A stretch of DNA of 45,944 nucleotides, taken from the NCBI RefSeq assembly GCF_016908875.1, contig NZ_JAFBES010000020.1, positions 1 through 45,944 of the forward strand. The letters run 5' to 3'. This document shows, in pieces, positions 15,352 through 23,312 of the stretch. The notes beneath the pieces were generated by a model. It was not told the origin of the DNA. It ran no database searches and saw nothing but the letters and a program-made list of their open reading frames with translations. The translations under genes were made by a program, and so were the position numbers. This DNA comes from Bacillus ectoiniformans. Lineage in GTDB: Bacteria > Bacillota > Bacilli > Bacillales > Domibacillaceae. How positions within the stretch are numbered: the stretch's first letter is position 1; each line of letters begins with the position of its first letter.

Positions 15352-17109
15352 TTACACAGGTTCCCCGAAAGCAACCTGATTTCGCCCATTTTCTTTTGCA
15401 GCATACAACGCGTCATCACAGCGGGAAAGTAAGGAACTATGGGTATCTCCTTCCACGTATGTCGCTACCCCGAAGCTGGCAGTTGTTTGGCCGACAGTGG
15501 TAAATGAATGCTTTTCAAGGCGCTGCCTCAGCTTTTCGGCAAGCTCCAGTGCTTCAACAGGTTCTGTGTGAGGGGAAATGACTAAAAATTCCTCACCGCC
15601 CCAGCGTCCAGCCAGGTCATTTATGCGAACATTTTCTTTTAGAAGGTGTGCTGTTTCCTTAAGTACGATATCACCGACAGGATGGCCAAACTTGTCATTT
15701 ACGGCTTTGAAATGATCTACGTCTAGCATAACAAGTGATAACGAAGTGCCGTTTGTTTTAACTTCCTGGAGCTGTTTATTTAACTCAGCATCCAGCCTCA
15801 TTCGGTTTGGAATCATAGTGAGGCGGTCTGTATTGGCGAGGTGTTCAAGCGTTTGTTTTGCTTCTTCAAGTTGCTTTGTTCGCTCTTTTACTTTTTCTTC
15901 TAGTTGGTCGTTCATCTCTTTTTTCATGATGTTAATCTTATCGCCAAGTGCTAATGAGAGAAAAATAGCTTCAAAGCAGGCAGCAGTTGCCGGAACTTTC
16001 TCATAGAGGCCTGGGTTAATAGGGATCCAGCCTAGAAAGCCGAAGCCTTGAATTAGCATCGATCCAAGCAAGACCGTCCAGCCGATCATGTAGAAACGAG
16101 CCATTTTAAAGCCCTTCAGCAGCATCGTTAAACCTGAGCTCCAAAGAAAGGCTAAGACAACCACGGTAAGAAGGGTAATCGCATCATTGATGACTGCAAG
16201 GTTTGGCACAGTAAAGATTGATAACAAAGCCAACATAGTGAAACATAAAAAAATGTTTAGAATCCGGTTATGTTTTGGCAAATGGGTTTTTAGTTCTAGA
16301 AATTCTTTGCCAAACAAAATCATAAAACAAACTAGTAGCGTGCAGCTGATGGGCAATGTTCGAAATAGTATCCAAGGAGGTAAAAGGTGGCCCGTAAGTT
16401 CAAGGTCAAATGCATTCATTGTGGCTTGGTAAGCCATAAAGCTGAACATATATAATACATAGTAAATATACGATTTTTCTTTAAGTGAAAAAAACAAGAA
16501 CAGGTTATATAGCATGAGCGCAAGAATAAAGCCGTAAAATAAACCAGTTGAAAACTTATAAGTAATGACGCTTTCAATAAAACCGTTCTCTGTATATAAA
16601 AAAGAGCTGAACATGAGCGGCACTTGCCCGTAAAGAGCAATGTACACTTCTGTCACGTCTGGTTCTTCAACTGTAAATAAGCTAGAAAAGTATCGGATCG
16701 ATTGATTATCAAGTCCAGCTATGCCACCCTTTTTAACCGTGTAAGATCCATCTTTTTTGACAAAATACACATCTACATGATCTTGTTTGTCAATGCCTTC
16801 TATCACGTAGCCACTCGGGTTTCCTTTGATCAAATCACTAAGAGGCAGACGAAGCCAGACCGTATCATCAGTATGCCAAAAGAAAGGATAATCTTGAGTG
16901 CTTGGCGTAAAGTATTCATCATAAGCTCCATCAATTAATTCATCCACCGTTACTTGATTAGAGGAATCCTGAAATACATCGTAGTGAGGTCCAAGTATGA
17001 TGCGGCTTTCTTCTGAAGCTCCTTTGACGGAAAGAGGAGTCAAGAACAGTAAGAAGAATAAGAATATAACAAACCAGTGCGTTTGAGATGGCAGCTTTGT
17101 CTGAAGCAC
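15352..17109 (-). CDS. membrane-bound diguanylate cyclase (7TMR-DISM sensor + GGDEF)
   Basis: The 585-residue product begins with a signal-type hydrophobic segment (WFVIFLFFLLFLTPLSV), an extracellular beta-rich 7TMR-DISM sensor domain to about residue 185, and seven membrane segments to about residue 390. A short coiled coil (DQLEEKVKERTKQLEEAKQ) and a C-terminal GGDEF domain follow. The active-site motif is GGEEF (WGGEEFLVI), which is catalytically competent. An RxxD product-inhibition site (RIND) sits five residues before it. It should make cyclic di-GMP in response to an external carbohydrate-like or other small-molecule signal; the ligand is unknown. The GTG start follows GGAGGT by 6 bases. 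It is a single gene transcribed toward the 52-bp repeat. Confidence 0.92.
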   Translation of the reverse strand: MLQTKLPSQTHWFVIFLFFLLFLTPLSVKGASEESRIILGPHYDVFQDSSNQVTVDELIDGAYDEYFTPSTQDYPFFWHTDDTVWLRLPLSDLIKGNPSGYVIEGIDKQDHVDVYFVKKDGSYTVKKGGIAGLDNQSIRYFSSLFTVEEPDVTEVYIALYGQVPLMFSSFLYTENGFIESVITYKFSTGLFYGFILALMLYNLFLFFSLKEKSYIYYVLYMFSFMAYQATMNAFDLELTGHLLPPWILFRTLPISCTLLVCFMILFGKEFLELKTHLPKHNRILNIFLCFTMLALLSIFTVPNLAVINDAITLLTVVVLAFLWSSGLTMLLKGFKMARFYMIGWTVLLGSMLIQGFGFLGWIPINPGLYEKVPATAACFEAIFLSLALGDKINIMKKEMNDQLEEKVKERTKQLEEAKQTLEHLANTDRLTMIPNRMRLDAELNKQLQEVKTNGTSLSLVMLDVDHFKAVNDKFGHPVGDIVLKETAHLLKENVRINDLAGRWGGEEFLVISPHTEPVEALELAEKLRQRLEKHSFTTVGQTTASFGVATYVEGDTHSSLLSRCDDALYAAKENGRNQVAFGEPV

Positions 17110-17341
17110 AGCTGGACCTCCTTCCTAGATTTTTATTTTCTTCCAATTAGTATTATACTATTTTTTAAATAAGGCGCTTAGAAATCCGAGAAGAAAATCC
17201 TGATACATTTGGAGTGTTCAATAAATCAAAAAGTTAGCACTATGAAGAATTAAGCTACGCTAAACTTACCCTTACATGTGCAATATAGAAAATTGACGCT
17301 TTGCTATCCACTACTGAATAATTAATGAAATTGATCGCGTT

Positions 17342-17530
17342 TTGATCCAGAACAAATCAGACTTTATACAAAATAGCTTATTCACAGCAAAAGAAGAAGG
17401 CTCGAGTGTTTTTTGGATTGGTTATGATGGAGCAAGTATAGCTGTCCTTTCTAATAATCCTCAATTTTCGACCTGTGAAAAATTAATTACTACGCTTCCT
17501 AAACATATGAAGGCTTTTAAAAAAGAATAA
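17342..17530 (+). CDS. small hypothetical protein or gene fragment
   Basis: The frame encodes 62 residues from a TTG (IQNKSDFIQNSLFTAKEEGS, then SVFWIGYDGASIAVLSNN). It has no convincing ribosome binding site. The frame is also open for 8 codons before the TTG (INEIDRV), which suggests either a different start or the remains of a longer gene. It ends about 50 bases before the lipoprotein gene and may be read with it. I do not recognise it. Confidence 0.35.
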   Translation: MIQNKSDFIQNSLFTAKEEGSSVFWIGYDGASIAVLSNNPQFSTCEKLITTLPKHMKAFKKE

Positions 17531-17582
17531 TCACTGGACAGATTCCGGAAGAATATTCTTTTGTGAAAAGGGGGGAAAGGCA

Positions 17583-18080
17583 ATGAAAAAGTTTGCAGCA
17601 GCAGCTTTTGTTCTGGCCATGGCTTTTATAGTAAGTGGCTGTAATGGATTACAAAGAAATACAGATGGAGGAGGTTTATCAGGAGACGCACCTCCCGATG
17701 TGAATATAGAAGTTGATGGTAAAATGCTTGAAACCAAACTGGGCTCTTATTGTTGGGGACCTGACTCTAATGAGAAAGCAGCAGAATGTGTGGATGCTGC
17801 TGGTTCATTAGAGTTATTAGAAGGCAAAGAGCCTATACAAGTACAGGCTGGTGAGCCGATTAAAATTCATATGGATTACACACCTAAACCTACTAATATT
17901 CATCTTTCACAGGTAAAGACTGATGATGAAACAGAAGTTGAAGTAAATGATCATCAGTTTACAGCTCCCGGTGAAAAGGGCACTTATATTTATGCGTACA
18001 GTGTTTGGTGGATGGATGAAGAAGATGAAAAATTATCCCATGGTGATGCTTCCTACGTGTTTGCTATAAAAGTAAAATAA
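17583..18080 (+). CDS. putative lipoprotein
   Basis: The 165-residue product has a clear lipoprotein signal: MKK, a hydrophobic stretch, and the lipobox VSGC with Cys20 as the lipid-modified residue. The mature part begins NGLQRNTDGGG, a flexible Gly-rich linker, and continues as a beta-rich domain with two cysteines (SYCWGPDSNEKAAEC) that could form a disulfide outside the membrane. The start is supported by AAAGGGGGGAAAGG upstream. I cannot assign a function. It is flanked by the short frame at 17342 and a convergent minus-strand gene. Confidence 0.8.
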   Translation: MKKFAAAAFVLAMAFIVSGCNGLQRNTDGGGLSGDAPPDVNIEVDGKMLETKLGSYCWGPDSNEKAAECVDAAGSLELLEGKEPIQVQAGEPIKIHMDYTPKPTNIHLSQVKTDDETEVEVNDHQFTAPGEKGTYIYAYSVWWMDEEDEKLSHGDASYVFAIKVK

Positions 18081-18131
18081 CCGGGCGCTATTGTGGTGCT
18101 GCATAGTTAGCAGGCAATCAAACAGCCAAAT

Positions 18132-18153
18132 AAAAAAAGCAGCAATAAGCTGC
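18132..18153 (-). terminator. rho-independent terminator
   Basis: On the minus strand, GCAGC-TTATT-GCTGC is followed by seven T. It lies just after the stop of the pentapeptide-repeat gene at 18156. Confidence 0.75.
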
Positions 18154-18155
18154 CC

Positions 18156-19016
18156 TTACCAATGAGTTGGTCTTTCCAAATAAAAGGGCAATCGTGTCTC
18201 CTCATTGCCCATTGCTGAATTGATTTGCATTTGGGTCAAAAACATACTTGTTGAAAGGTTCGCGCCACTGAAATCAGCATCGCGGACATCAGCACCAATG
18301 AAATTAACTGATCTTAAATCAGTATTCCGCATATCCGCAGCAATCAAATAAGCACCTCTAAAATCAGTTCCTCTTAAATCCTTGCCCTTCAGCTTTTTGC
18401 CCATCCAATTAACTCGTGAACGATCAAATACCTGATTCTTTGCAGCGCTTGGCAGCTGCGCAATCATACTTGATCTAATTGAATCACTGGCTTGTATCAG
18501 TAATTCGCTCAATGTAAATCGGTGCATCACCAGATCAAGAGATAATAATCTGACAGCATCCAATTTCGTTAAACCCTGCAATTCCTTTAATTGCTTACTC
18601 AATTCATCAACCAAAGCATCTGGAATATCATATGACAAAGCTTCAGCAGCATATGCAATCATTTCATGGATTTGCTCCATAATCGGAAACACTTGAAACA
18701 TTTTCTCTGCCGTATTAGGGTGATCCCGCCAGCTTTGGCCATTAAAAGTAACTTGAGAAACGACCTGCCCGGCGCCTAAACAATCAAATACGGTGCACCC
18801 TTTATACCCTTTTTCTCTTAACTGGCTATGAATCTGGCAGCTATAATCAGACTGTAAATTCAAGCAAGGCTTTCCGGCGGGCTTATTAATCGGAAAATCA
18901 CTTGATGCTATGATAGTAAGCGCCGTACAGCATAAACCAAAACAGTTTGTGCAATCTGCCTGTAATCCCTTTCTGATTTGTTCAGCTGCCACTTTTTTAA
19001 CTTTTAGTGCAGTCAT
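18156..19016 (-). CDS. pentapeptide-repeat protein with N-terminal cysteine cluster
   Basis: The 286-residue product has two parts. The N-terminal third carries conserved cysteines (CTNCFGLCC near residue 22, then CLNLQSDYSCQIH and CTVFDCLGAGQ), a spacing like YkgJ-type metal-binding domains. The C-terminal part has pentapeptide repeats of the A(D/N)LXX form (LKGKDLRGTDFRGAYLIAAD and DVRDADFSGANLS), which fold into a right-handed quadrilateral helix. Together these suggest a metal- or cofactor-binding domain tethered to a scaffold; the substrate is unknown. No signal peptide is present. The ATG follows AAAGGGAG on the minus strand. It is a single gene with its own terminator and is unrelated to its neighbours. 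Confidence 0.85.
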   Translation of the reverse strand: MTALKVKKVAAEQIRKGLQADCTNCFGLCCTALTIIASSDFPINKPAGKPCLNLQSDYSCQIHSQLREKGYKGCTVFDCLGAGQVVSQVTFNGQSWRDHPNTAEKMFQVFPIMEQIHEMIAYAAEALSYDIPDALVDELSKQLKELQGLTKLDAVRLLSLDLVMHRFTLSELLIQASDSIRSSMIAQLPSAAKNQVFDRSRVNWMGKKLKGKDLRGTDFRGAYLIAADMRNTDLRSVNFIGADVRDADFSGANLSTSMFLTQMQINSAMGNEETRLPFYLERPTHW

Positions 19017-19343
19017 TATTTTCTCCCTTTCCCCTCATAACAAAGCTGATAAACAAAGCATCTCTTTCCTTATTTCAACACGTTAGAATAAAATAAACGC
19101 GCATTCTTGGGGCTGTCATTTTTTATTTCCAGTCATTTTTTATTCATACAATAATCCTTGCCATGGAAACAGAGGTAAATCTAAAAGCTTAAAGGATAAA
19201 TGTAATATCAGCTAATTATCTAAAGAAAATATTACCATGATTTTTCCAATAGACAAGGCTTTGCTGACTTAAAATTTCTCAGCGGAAGTCGCATCATTAA
19301 GAGATGAAACTGGAAGGGAGGCTTGGACAAGCAGTTATTTTAA

Positions 19344-19394
19344 TTGACTCCACCTAAGACAAATGTTAAATTTACCTTACGACCGTTCGGAAGG
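19344..19394 (+). promoter_or_regulatory. TetR-SMR operon promoter with overlapping operator
   Basis: TTGACT (19344-19349), a 17-bp spacer and TAAATT (19367-19372) form a sigma-A promoter. Two bases after the -10 lies an imperfect 20-bp palindrome, CCTTACGACCGTTCGGAAGG (19375-19394), with 16 of 20 positions symmetric. It overlaps the start site and ribosome binding site region. This is the natural place for autorepression by the TetR protein encoded next. The rest of the 19017-19343 gap is AT-rich and shows nothing I can name. Confidence 0.65.
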
Positions 19395-19402
19395 GTGATT
19401 AT

Positions 19403-19984
19403 ATGACCTCAGATCAAATTAAGGAAGCGGCATTAAAGCAATTTGCCAAAAATGGGTACGAAGGAACATCATTGGCCCGCATCGCAGAGGATGTAGGGAT
19501 TAAAAAGCAATCAATTTACACTCACTTCAAAGGCAAAGATGAACTTTTTCTTCAGTTATGCAGGGATGCGTATGAGATCGAATTAAAATGGGTTAACCAT
19601 TTCATAGAATGCAACACGGCACGACCAATAGAGGAGTTTCTTTTTCGGTTTCTTTCTCAATGCAAAGAACGATATGAGAAGGATGACTCTAATCAATTTT
19701 GGGTGCGCACGGCATTCTTTCCGCCCGCCCATCTCAATGAAGAGATTATGAGGAATGTGTATGAGTACTTGGATAAGCTAGAAAAACTTTTGCTTCCCAT
19801 TATTAAAAAAGCGATGGAAGAGGGAGAAATTAGCTCCTTGATCGGTGAGCAGCGAGCAACCGCTGCATTTTTAGGCGTTTTAGATGGAATATTTGTTGAA
19901 ATGTTATATGGGGGTCCCGAACGCTTGCAGAAAAGACTGGATGCCTCTTGGTATCTATATTGGCGTGGACTGTCGAATGTTTAA
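19403..19984 (+). CDS. TetR/AcrR family transcriptional regulator
   Basis: The 193-residue product has a standard TetR N-terminal helix-turn-helix (IKEAALKQFAKNGYEGTSLA, then RIAEDVGIKKQSIYTHFKGKDEL), followed by an all-helical ligand domain. It likely represses itself and the two downstream SMR genes through the palindrome at 19375-19394, with a toxic cation or similar compound as inducer; that is inference from position. The ATG has GGAAGGGTG 7 bases upstream. The gene ends 20 bases before the first SMR gene, so the three genes form one operon. Confidence 0.9.
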   Translation: MTSDQIKEAALKQFAKNGYEGTSLARIAEDVGIKKQSIYTHFKGKDELFLQLCRDAYEIELKWVNHFIECNTARPIEEFLFRFLSQCKERYEKDDSNQFWVRTAFFPPAHLNEEIMRNVYEYLDKLEKLLLPIIKKAMEEGEISSLIGEQRATAAFLGVLDGIFVEMLYGGPERLQKRLDASWYLYWRGLSNV

Positions 19985-20004
19985 CTGAAATTGAGGAGAT
20001 GACT

Positions 20005-20346
20005 ATGAATAAAGAATGGACATACGTTATTTTGGCTGGTCTCGTAGAGGTTTTATGGGCAATAGGGCTGAAGTATTCCGATCACTGGCTTGATTGGAGT
20101 GGTACAGCACTACTTATATATTTATCATTTGTTTTGCTGATTAAGGCGACGAAAAGTCTGCCCGTTGCGACCGTTTATGCGATCTTCACAGGAATAGGAA
20201 CTGCAGGGACGGTTATAGCCGAGATAGCAGTTTTTGGAGAAGCCTTTCGCTGGACGAAGATGCTGTTTATTTTATTGCTTCTCTCTGGTGTGATAGGTTT
20301 AAAGCTTGTGACAAATGAATCAAGCAAGAAAGAGGGTGCATCATAA
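20005..20346 (+). CDS. ykkC: SMR family efflux subunit, YkkC-like
   Basis: The 113-residue product is a four-helix small multidrug resistance protein. The conserved Glu of helix 1 lies in LAGLVEVLWAIGLKYSD, and the family motif PVATVYAIFTGIGTAGTV is intact. It lines up closely with B. subtilis YkkC (same length, same WSGTA and TVYA.FTG.GTAGTV stretches). With the next gene it should form a heterodimeric proton-coupled pump for cationic compounds in the plasma membrane. The ATG at 20005 follows GAGGAG; an earlier in-frame start would overlap the TetR gene. In B. subtilis ykkCD sits behind a guanidine riboswitch; here a TetR gene replaces it. Confidence 0.88.
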   Translation: MNKEWTYVILAGLVEVLWAIGLKYSDHWLDWSGTALLIYLSFVLLIKATKSLPVATVYAIFTGIGTAGTVIAEIAVFGEAFRWTKMLFILLLLSGVIGLKLVTNESSKKEGAS

Positions 20347-20661
20347 TTGGCATGGGTGTATCTGTTGTTGGCAGGGGCTTTTGAAGTCGTTGGAGTGACA
20401 GGGATGAATAAAGTAGTCAAAGATAAAGACATACGGTCTTATATGATCTTGTTTTTGGGGTTTATGCTGAGTTTTGGTTTTTTAAATTTAGCTATGAAAA
20501 CTCTTCCTCTGGGACTCTCTTATGCAGTATGGACAGGAATTGGAACTGTGGGGGGAACGATTATTGGCATGCTGTTTTATGGAGAAGCAAAGGATTGGAA
20601 GCGGATCTTATTTATAGTAATGATTGTAGCAGCAGTGGCAGGCTTGAAATTAACTTCATAA
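20347..20661 (+). CDS. ykkD: SMR family efflux subunit, YkkD-like
   Basis: The 104-residue product is the partner SMR subunit with four membrane helices. Glu13 in LLAGAFEVVGVTGMNK is the proton/substrate-coupling Glu, and LPLGLSYAVWTGIGTVGGTI is the second signature. It resembles B. subtilis YkkD in length and in the AVWTGIGT.GG..IG.LFY.E stretch. The TTG start immediately follows the YkkC stop, with GGGTG 8 bases upstream, so the two subunits are translationally coupled. The gene is followed within 10 bases by a 52-bp repeat that can serve as the operon terminator. Confidence 0.88.
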   Translation: MAWVYLLLAGAFEVVGVTGMNKVVKDKDIRSYMILFLGFMLSFGFLNLAMKTLPLGLSYAVWTGIGTVGGTIIGMLFYGEAKDWKRILFIVMIVAAVAGLKLTS

Positions 20662-20669
20662 GAATATTT

Positions 20670-20721
20670 GGTGCCTGACCCCCGGTGGGTTAATGCGTTA
20701 ACGCACCGGGGGTCAGGTACC
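20670..20721. repeat. 52-bp palindromic repeat, copy 2
   Basis: This copy has the same ends and length as the other three. The variable stem pair is G-C. One central mismatch (GGG opposite CGC) and a single change in the right arm (GGTACC for GGCACC) make it the most diverged copy. It follows the SMR operon. Confidence 0.88.
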
Positions 20722-20897
20722 TGTGAATTTATTCTACATAATTCCTCAGTTGTATAATCCTTCATAAATATACAGAAAAATCACCGGTTTTTGCCTTCCT
20801 TTTACTTTTCTATAACACTTTGTAATGAGTTCTTATTATTGGCTTAAAATTCTGAGAGTAAGATTATTGGTGATTACATCTTGAAGGAGGAATCACC

Positions 20898-22781
20898 TTG
20901 GATAAGAAGCATGAGTTGCAACAAACAAGTAACAACTATGATAAGTCACGCAGAACTTTTTTGAAGTATTTTTTGGCAGGATCTGCGGTAATGGCATTAG
21001 AGACGACCGGAATTTCTCGTTTGACGACAATGGTTTCCCCTGCGGTAGCGGCAACAGCTGTTGAACCTTATTCTGCAACACAAACTATTGGGAAAGGATT
21101 CCCGCAGTCTATTGTGTCAGGAGATCCTACGCCGACTGGTGCGATGCTTTGGACAAGGGTCGAGCCTTCTTTGGAGACTGGTTTAACGAACAAAGAATTC
21201 ACCAGTGAAGTTATTTATTGGCTTGAAAATAATACAAACGATGCTTCTTTAGAAGAGGGAATTACTCAAGGTAAATTCATTATGTTTGAGATAAGTAAAA
21301 AGGCAGATTTCTCTGAGATGGAAATGCGAGGCTTCTCTCCAATCTGGAAGGACCATGACAATGTAGTGCGTGTGGACTTGGATGGTCAGCTTGCTTCTCA
21401 ACAGACATACTATTACCGATTCATTACGAAAAGTGGACTCGTTAGTAAGACAGGCCGTTTCAAGACCTTGCCAGCAGAAGGAGCAGATGTTCAGTCTGCA
21501 TCCATCGGTTATGTTTCCTGTCAGGATTACACCAATGGTTATTTTAACGCATTAGGCTATATGGCAGATGAAGAAATGGACTTTTTCCTGCACCTTGGAG
21601 ACTACATATATGAGTCCGTTGGCGACGCTGCCTACCAAGGGAACCTTGAAGACCGCCAAATAAAGCTCCCAAGTGGACAAGGTAAAGCGTTTACCATTGA
21701 AGACTATCGTAAGCTATACCAGACGTATCGTTCGGACAAGGACCTGCAAAAACTTCATGAAAACCATGCGATGATTGGGATTTGGGATGACCATGAATTT
21801 GCCAACGACACGTATTATCCAGCGGTCGCACCTGATGATAATCCGGAATCCGATCCGGCTCGCCGCCTCATTGCGAATCAGGTCTGGTTTGAGTATATAC
21901 CGGCGCGTGTCCCGTATAATCCAAATGGGACGTTTGAGGATTCCGTAAAAATTTATCGTTCCATTACGGTAGGGAATCTTGCTTCCATCATTTTGACGGA
22001 TGAACGACTTTACCGAAGTGCGCACCCTTGCGGACAAGAAACGCTAGATCGTTACTTAGCGACCGGGTGTGAGGAAATTAACCTTTCTAGTCGAACAATG
22101 CTTGGAGAAACGCAAAAAGAGTGGTTCTTAAATGAGCTGAAAAATGCCAACGGAACTTGGAAAATTTGGGGCAATGAAGTGCAAGTCACACAATTGAAGG
22201 TGCTGGGAAATTATTTAAACCTTGATGCATGGGATGGCTATGCTTATGAAAGAAAGCAGATTGCCCAAACGGTGTTAAACAACGGAATTAAAAATTTTCT
22301 TGCATTGACTGGAGACTTCCACACATTCGAAGCGTCTTATATGCAAAATGAGTATGTGCTTAACGGTGAAAAATACGGGGTGGAGCTAATGGTTGGTTCC
22401 GTTACATCTAGTAACTTAAGAGAAACACTTCGCAACTCCCTAAATGCAGTACCGGATGTTTCTAGTCCAATACCAATGGACGCAGCTGATGAGCTTGTAA
22501 AGATTCTGAAGGGGAAATTTAGTGCAGGAACAACAATTACGGCAGAGTTGCTGTTTAAAGAGCTTCAAAATATCGTCAAAGTGGAGAATCGTTGGATTGA
22601 CTTATTTGACAGTACAACACACGGATATGCAATGCTGCAGCTATCCAAGACAAAAGCAAAATGGACTGCCTATGCGGTAGATAATATCGAAAAACCGCAA
22701 GCAACGAAAAAGCTGTTATGGCAATGTGAAGTGCCAAACGGTGAAGTGAAAATTAATGTTTTACAAGGAAGTTTGCTATAA
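20898..22781 (+). CDS. phoD: PhoD-like alkaline phosphatase/phosphodiesterase, Tat-secreted
   Basis: The 627-residue product is a PhoD-family metallophosphoesterase. It has a twin-arginine signal, SRRTFLK at residues 17-23, a hydrophobic region, and a likely cleavage after AVA near residue 52. The mature enzyme has the PhoD N-terminal beta domain (QSIVSGDPTPTGAMLWTRVE) and metal-binding motifs SCQDYTNGYFNAL, HLGDYIYE, IWDDHEFANDTYY and LTGDFHTFEASY. It hydrolyses phosphodiesters such as teichoic acid in the cell wall. The TTG start follows AAGGAGG by 6 bases. It is followed 19 bases later by tatA, as expected for a dedicated Tat pair. The export partner TatC is broken next door, so secretion must use another TatC. 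I see no convincing Pho box upstream. Confidence 0.93.
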   Translation: MDKKHELQQTSNNYDKSRRTFLKYFLAGSAVMALETTGISRLTTMVSPAVAATAVEPYSATQTIGKGFPQSIVSGDPTPTGAMLWTRVEPSLETGLTNKEFTSEVIYWLENNTNDASLEEGITQGKFIMFEISKKADFSEMEMRGFSPIWKDHDNVVRVDLDGQLASQQTYYYRFITKSGLVSKTGRFKTLPAEGADVQSASIGYVSCQDYTNGYFNALGYMADEEMDFFLHLGDYIYESVGDAAYQGNLEDRQIKLPSGQGKAFTIEDYRKLYQTYRSDKDLQKLHENHAMIGIWDDHEFANDTYYPAVAPDDNPESDPARRLIANQVWFEYIPARVPYNPNGTFEDSVKIYRSITVGNLASIILTDERLYRSAHPCGQETLDRYLATGCEEINLSSRTMLGETQKEWFLNELKNANGTWKIWGNEVQVTQLKVLGNYLNLDAWDGYAYERKQIAQTVLNNGIKNFLALTGDFHTFEASYMQNEYVLNGEKYGVELMVGSVTSSNLRETLRNSLNAVPDVSSPIPMDAADELVKILKGKFSAGTTITAELLFKELQNIVKVENRWIDLFDSTTHGYAMLQLSKTKAKWTAYAVDNIEKPQATKKLLWQCEVPNGEVKINVLQGSLL

Positions 22782-22800
22782 AAAGTAGGAGGAAGCAAAA

Positions 22801-23007
22801 ATGATCCAAAGTATTGGTGTTCCAGGGTTAATCTTAATTCTTGTCATTGCTTTGATTGTATTTGGGCCTTCAAAACTTCCAGAAATCGGACGTTCTTTCG
22901 GGGTAACCCTGCGTGAATTCAAGAAGGGTACCAAAGAAATGATGGCAGATGAGGAGCCAAAGAAAGCTGTGACAGAAGAGATAGCTACTGTGCATAAGGA
23001 ATCTTAA
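22801..23007 (+). CDS. tatA: twin-arginine translocase subunit TatA
   Basis: The 68-residue product has the TatA layout: a short N-terminus, one membrane helix ([16 protein letters not shown]), the conserved [14 protein letters not shown] hinge and amphipathic helix, and a charged tail. TatA oligomers form the protein-conducting part of the Tat translocon. The ATG follows AGGAGG by 7 bases. It sits between phoD and the scar of tatC, so the ancestral operon was phoD-tatA-tatC as in the TatAd-TatCd system of B. subtilis. The gene itself looks intact. Confidence 0.93.
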   Translation: MIQSIGVPGLILILVIALIVFGPSKLPEIGRSFGVTLREFKKGTKEMMADEEPKKAVTEEIATVHKES

Positions 23008-23018
23008 GAGTAGAATAG

Positions 23019-23055
23019 AAGGGACTTGGCTGGTTGTGCGGCAGGTCCCTTTTTT
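23019..23055 (+). terminator. rho-independent terminator after tatA
   Basis: AAGGGAC (23019-23025) pairs with GTCCCTT (23045-23051), followed by T to 23055. It separates tatA from the tatC scar. A decayed relative lies at 1241-1290. Confidence 0.8.
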
Positions 23056-23072
23056 ATGTTGGAGGGGTGAAC

Positions 23073-23219
23073 ATGACATAACGGGAATTTATCCAGAATC
23101 ATTTAGTGGAATTGCGGCAACGGATTAAAAGAGGCATCGCTGTTTATGGGTAATTCAATATTATTTGCCAACGTATGCGAGAAACTTCTCAAAAAGAGGC
23201 AGAAGAACAAATAAATTAA
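23073..23219 (+). pseudogene. tatC: tatC remnant with internal deletion
   Basis: After GGAGGGG and an ATG, the frame reads MT, a stop, then REFIQNHLVELRQRIKRGI, which matches the start of TatC proteins (HLEELRRRI). After a second stop it continues ICQRMRETSQKEAEEQIN and a stop, which matches the charged TatC C-terminus (YKKRMREE...). The whole membrane-spanning core of about 200 residues is missing, and the two ends are joined in one frame within 147 bases. It cannot be functional. The ribosome binding site is still intact, so the decay seems recent. Confidence 0.75.
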
Positions 23220-23312
23220 AATAATCATGTGGCATGTAACCTTCTAATTAAGATAAAATTAGGAAAATGCAGGTAAAAATCATAGAATGCCTTTTTGAAT
23301 GGGGAGAGAATC

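Noticed and set aside
19017-19403. Guanidine-I riboswitch before the SMR genes
   Set aside because: I could not find the conserved aptamer core; the promoter plus palindrome explains regulation better.
20770-20897. PhoP box upstream of phoD
   Set aside because: Some TTTAC- and TTGTAA-like words occur but not as properly spaced TTAACA direct repeats.
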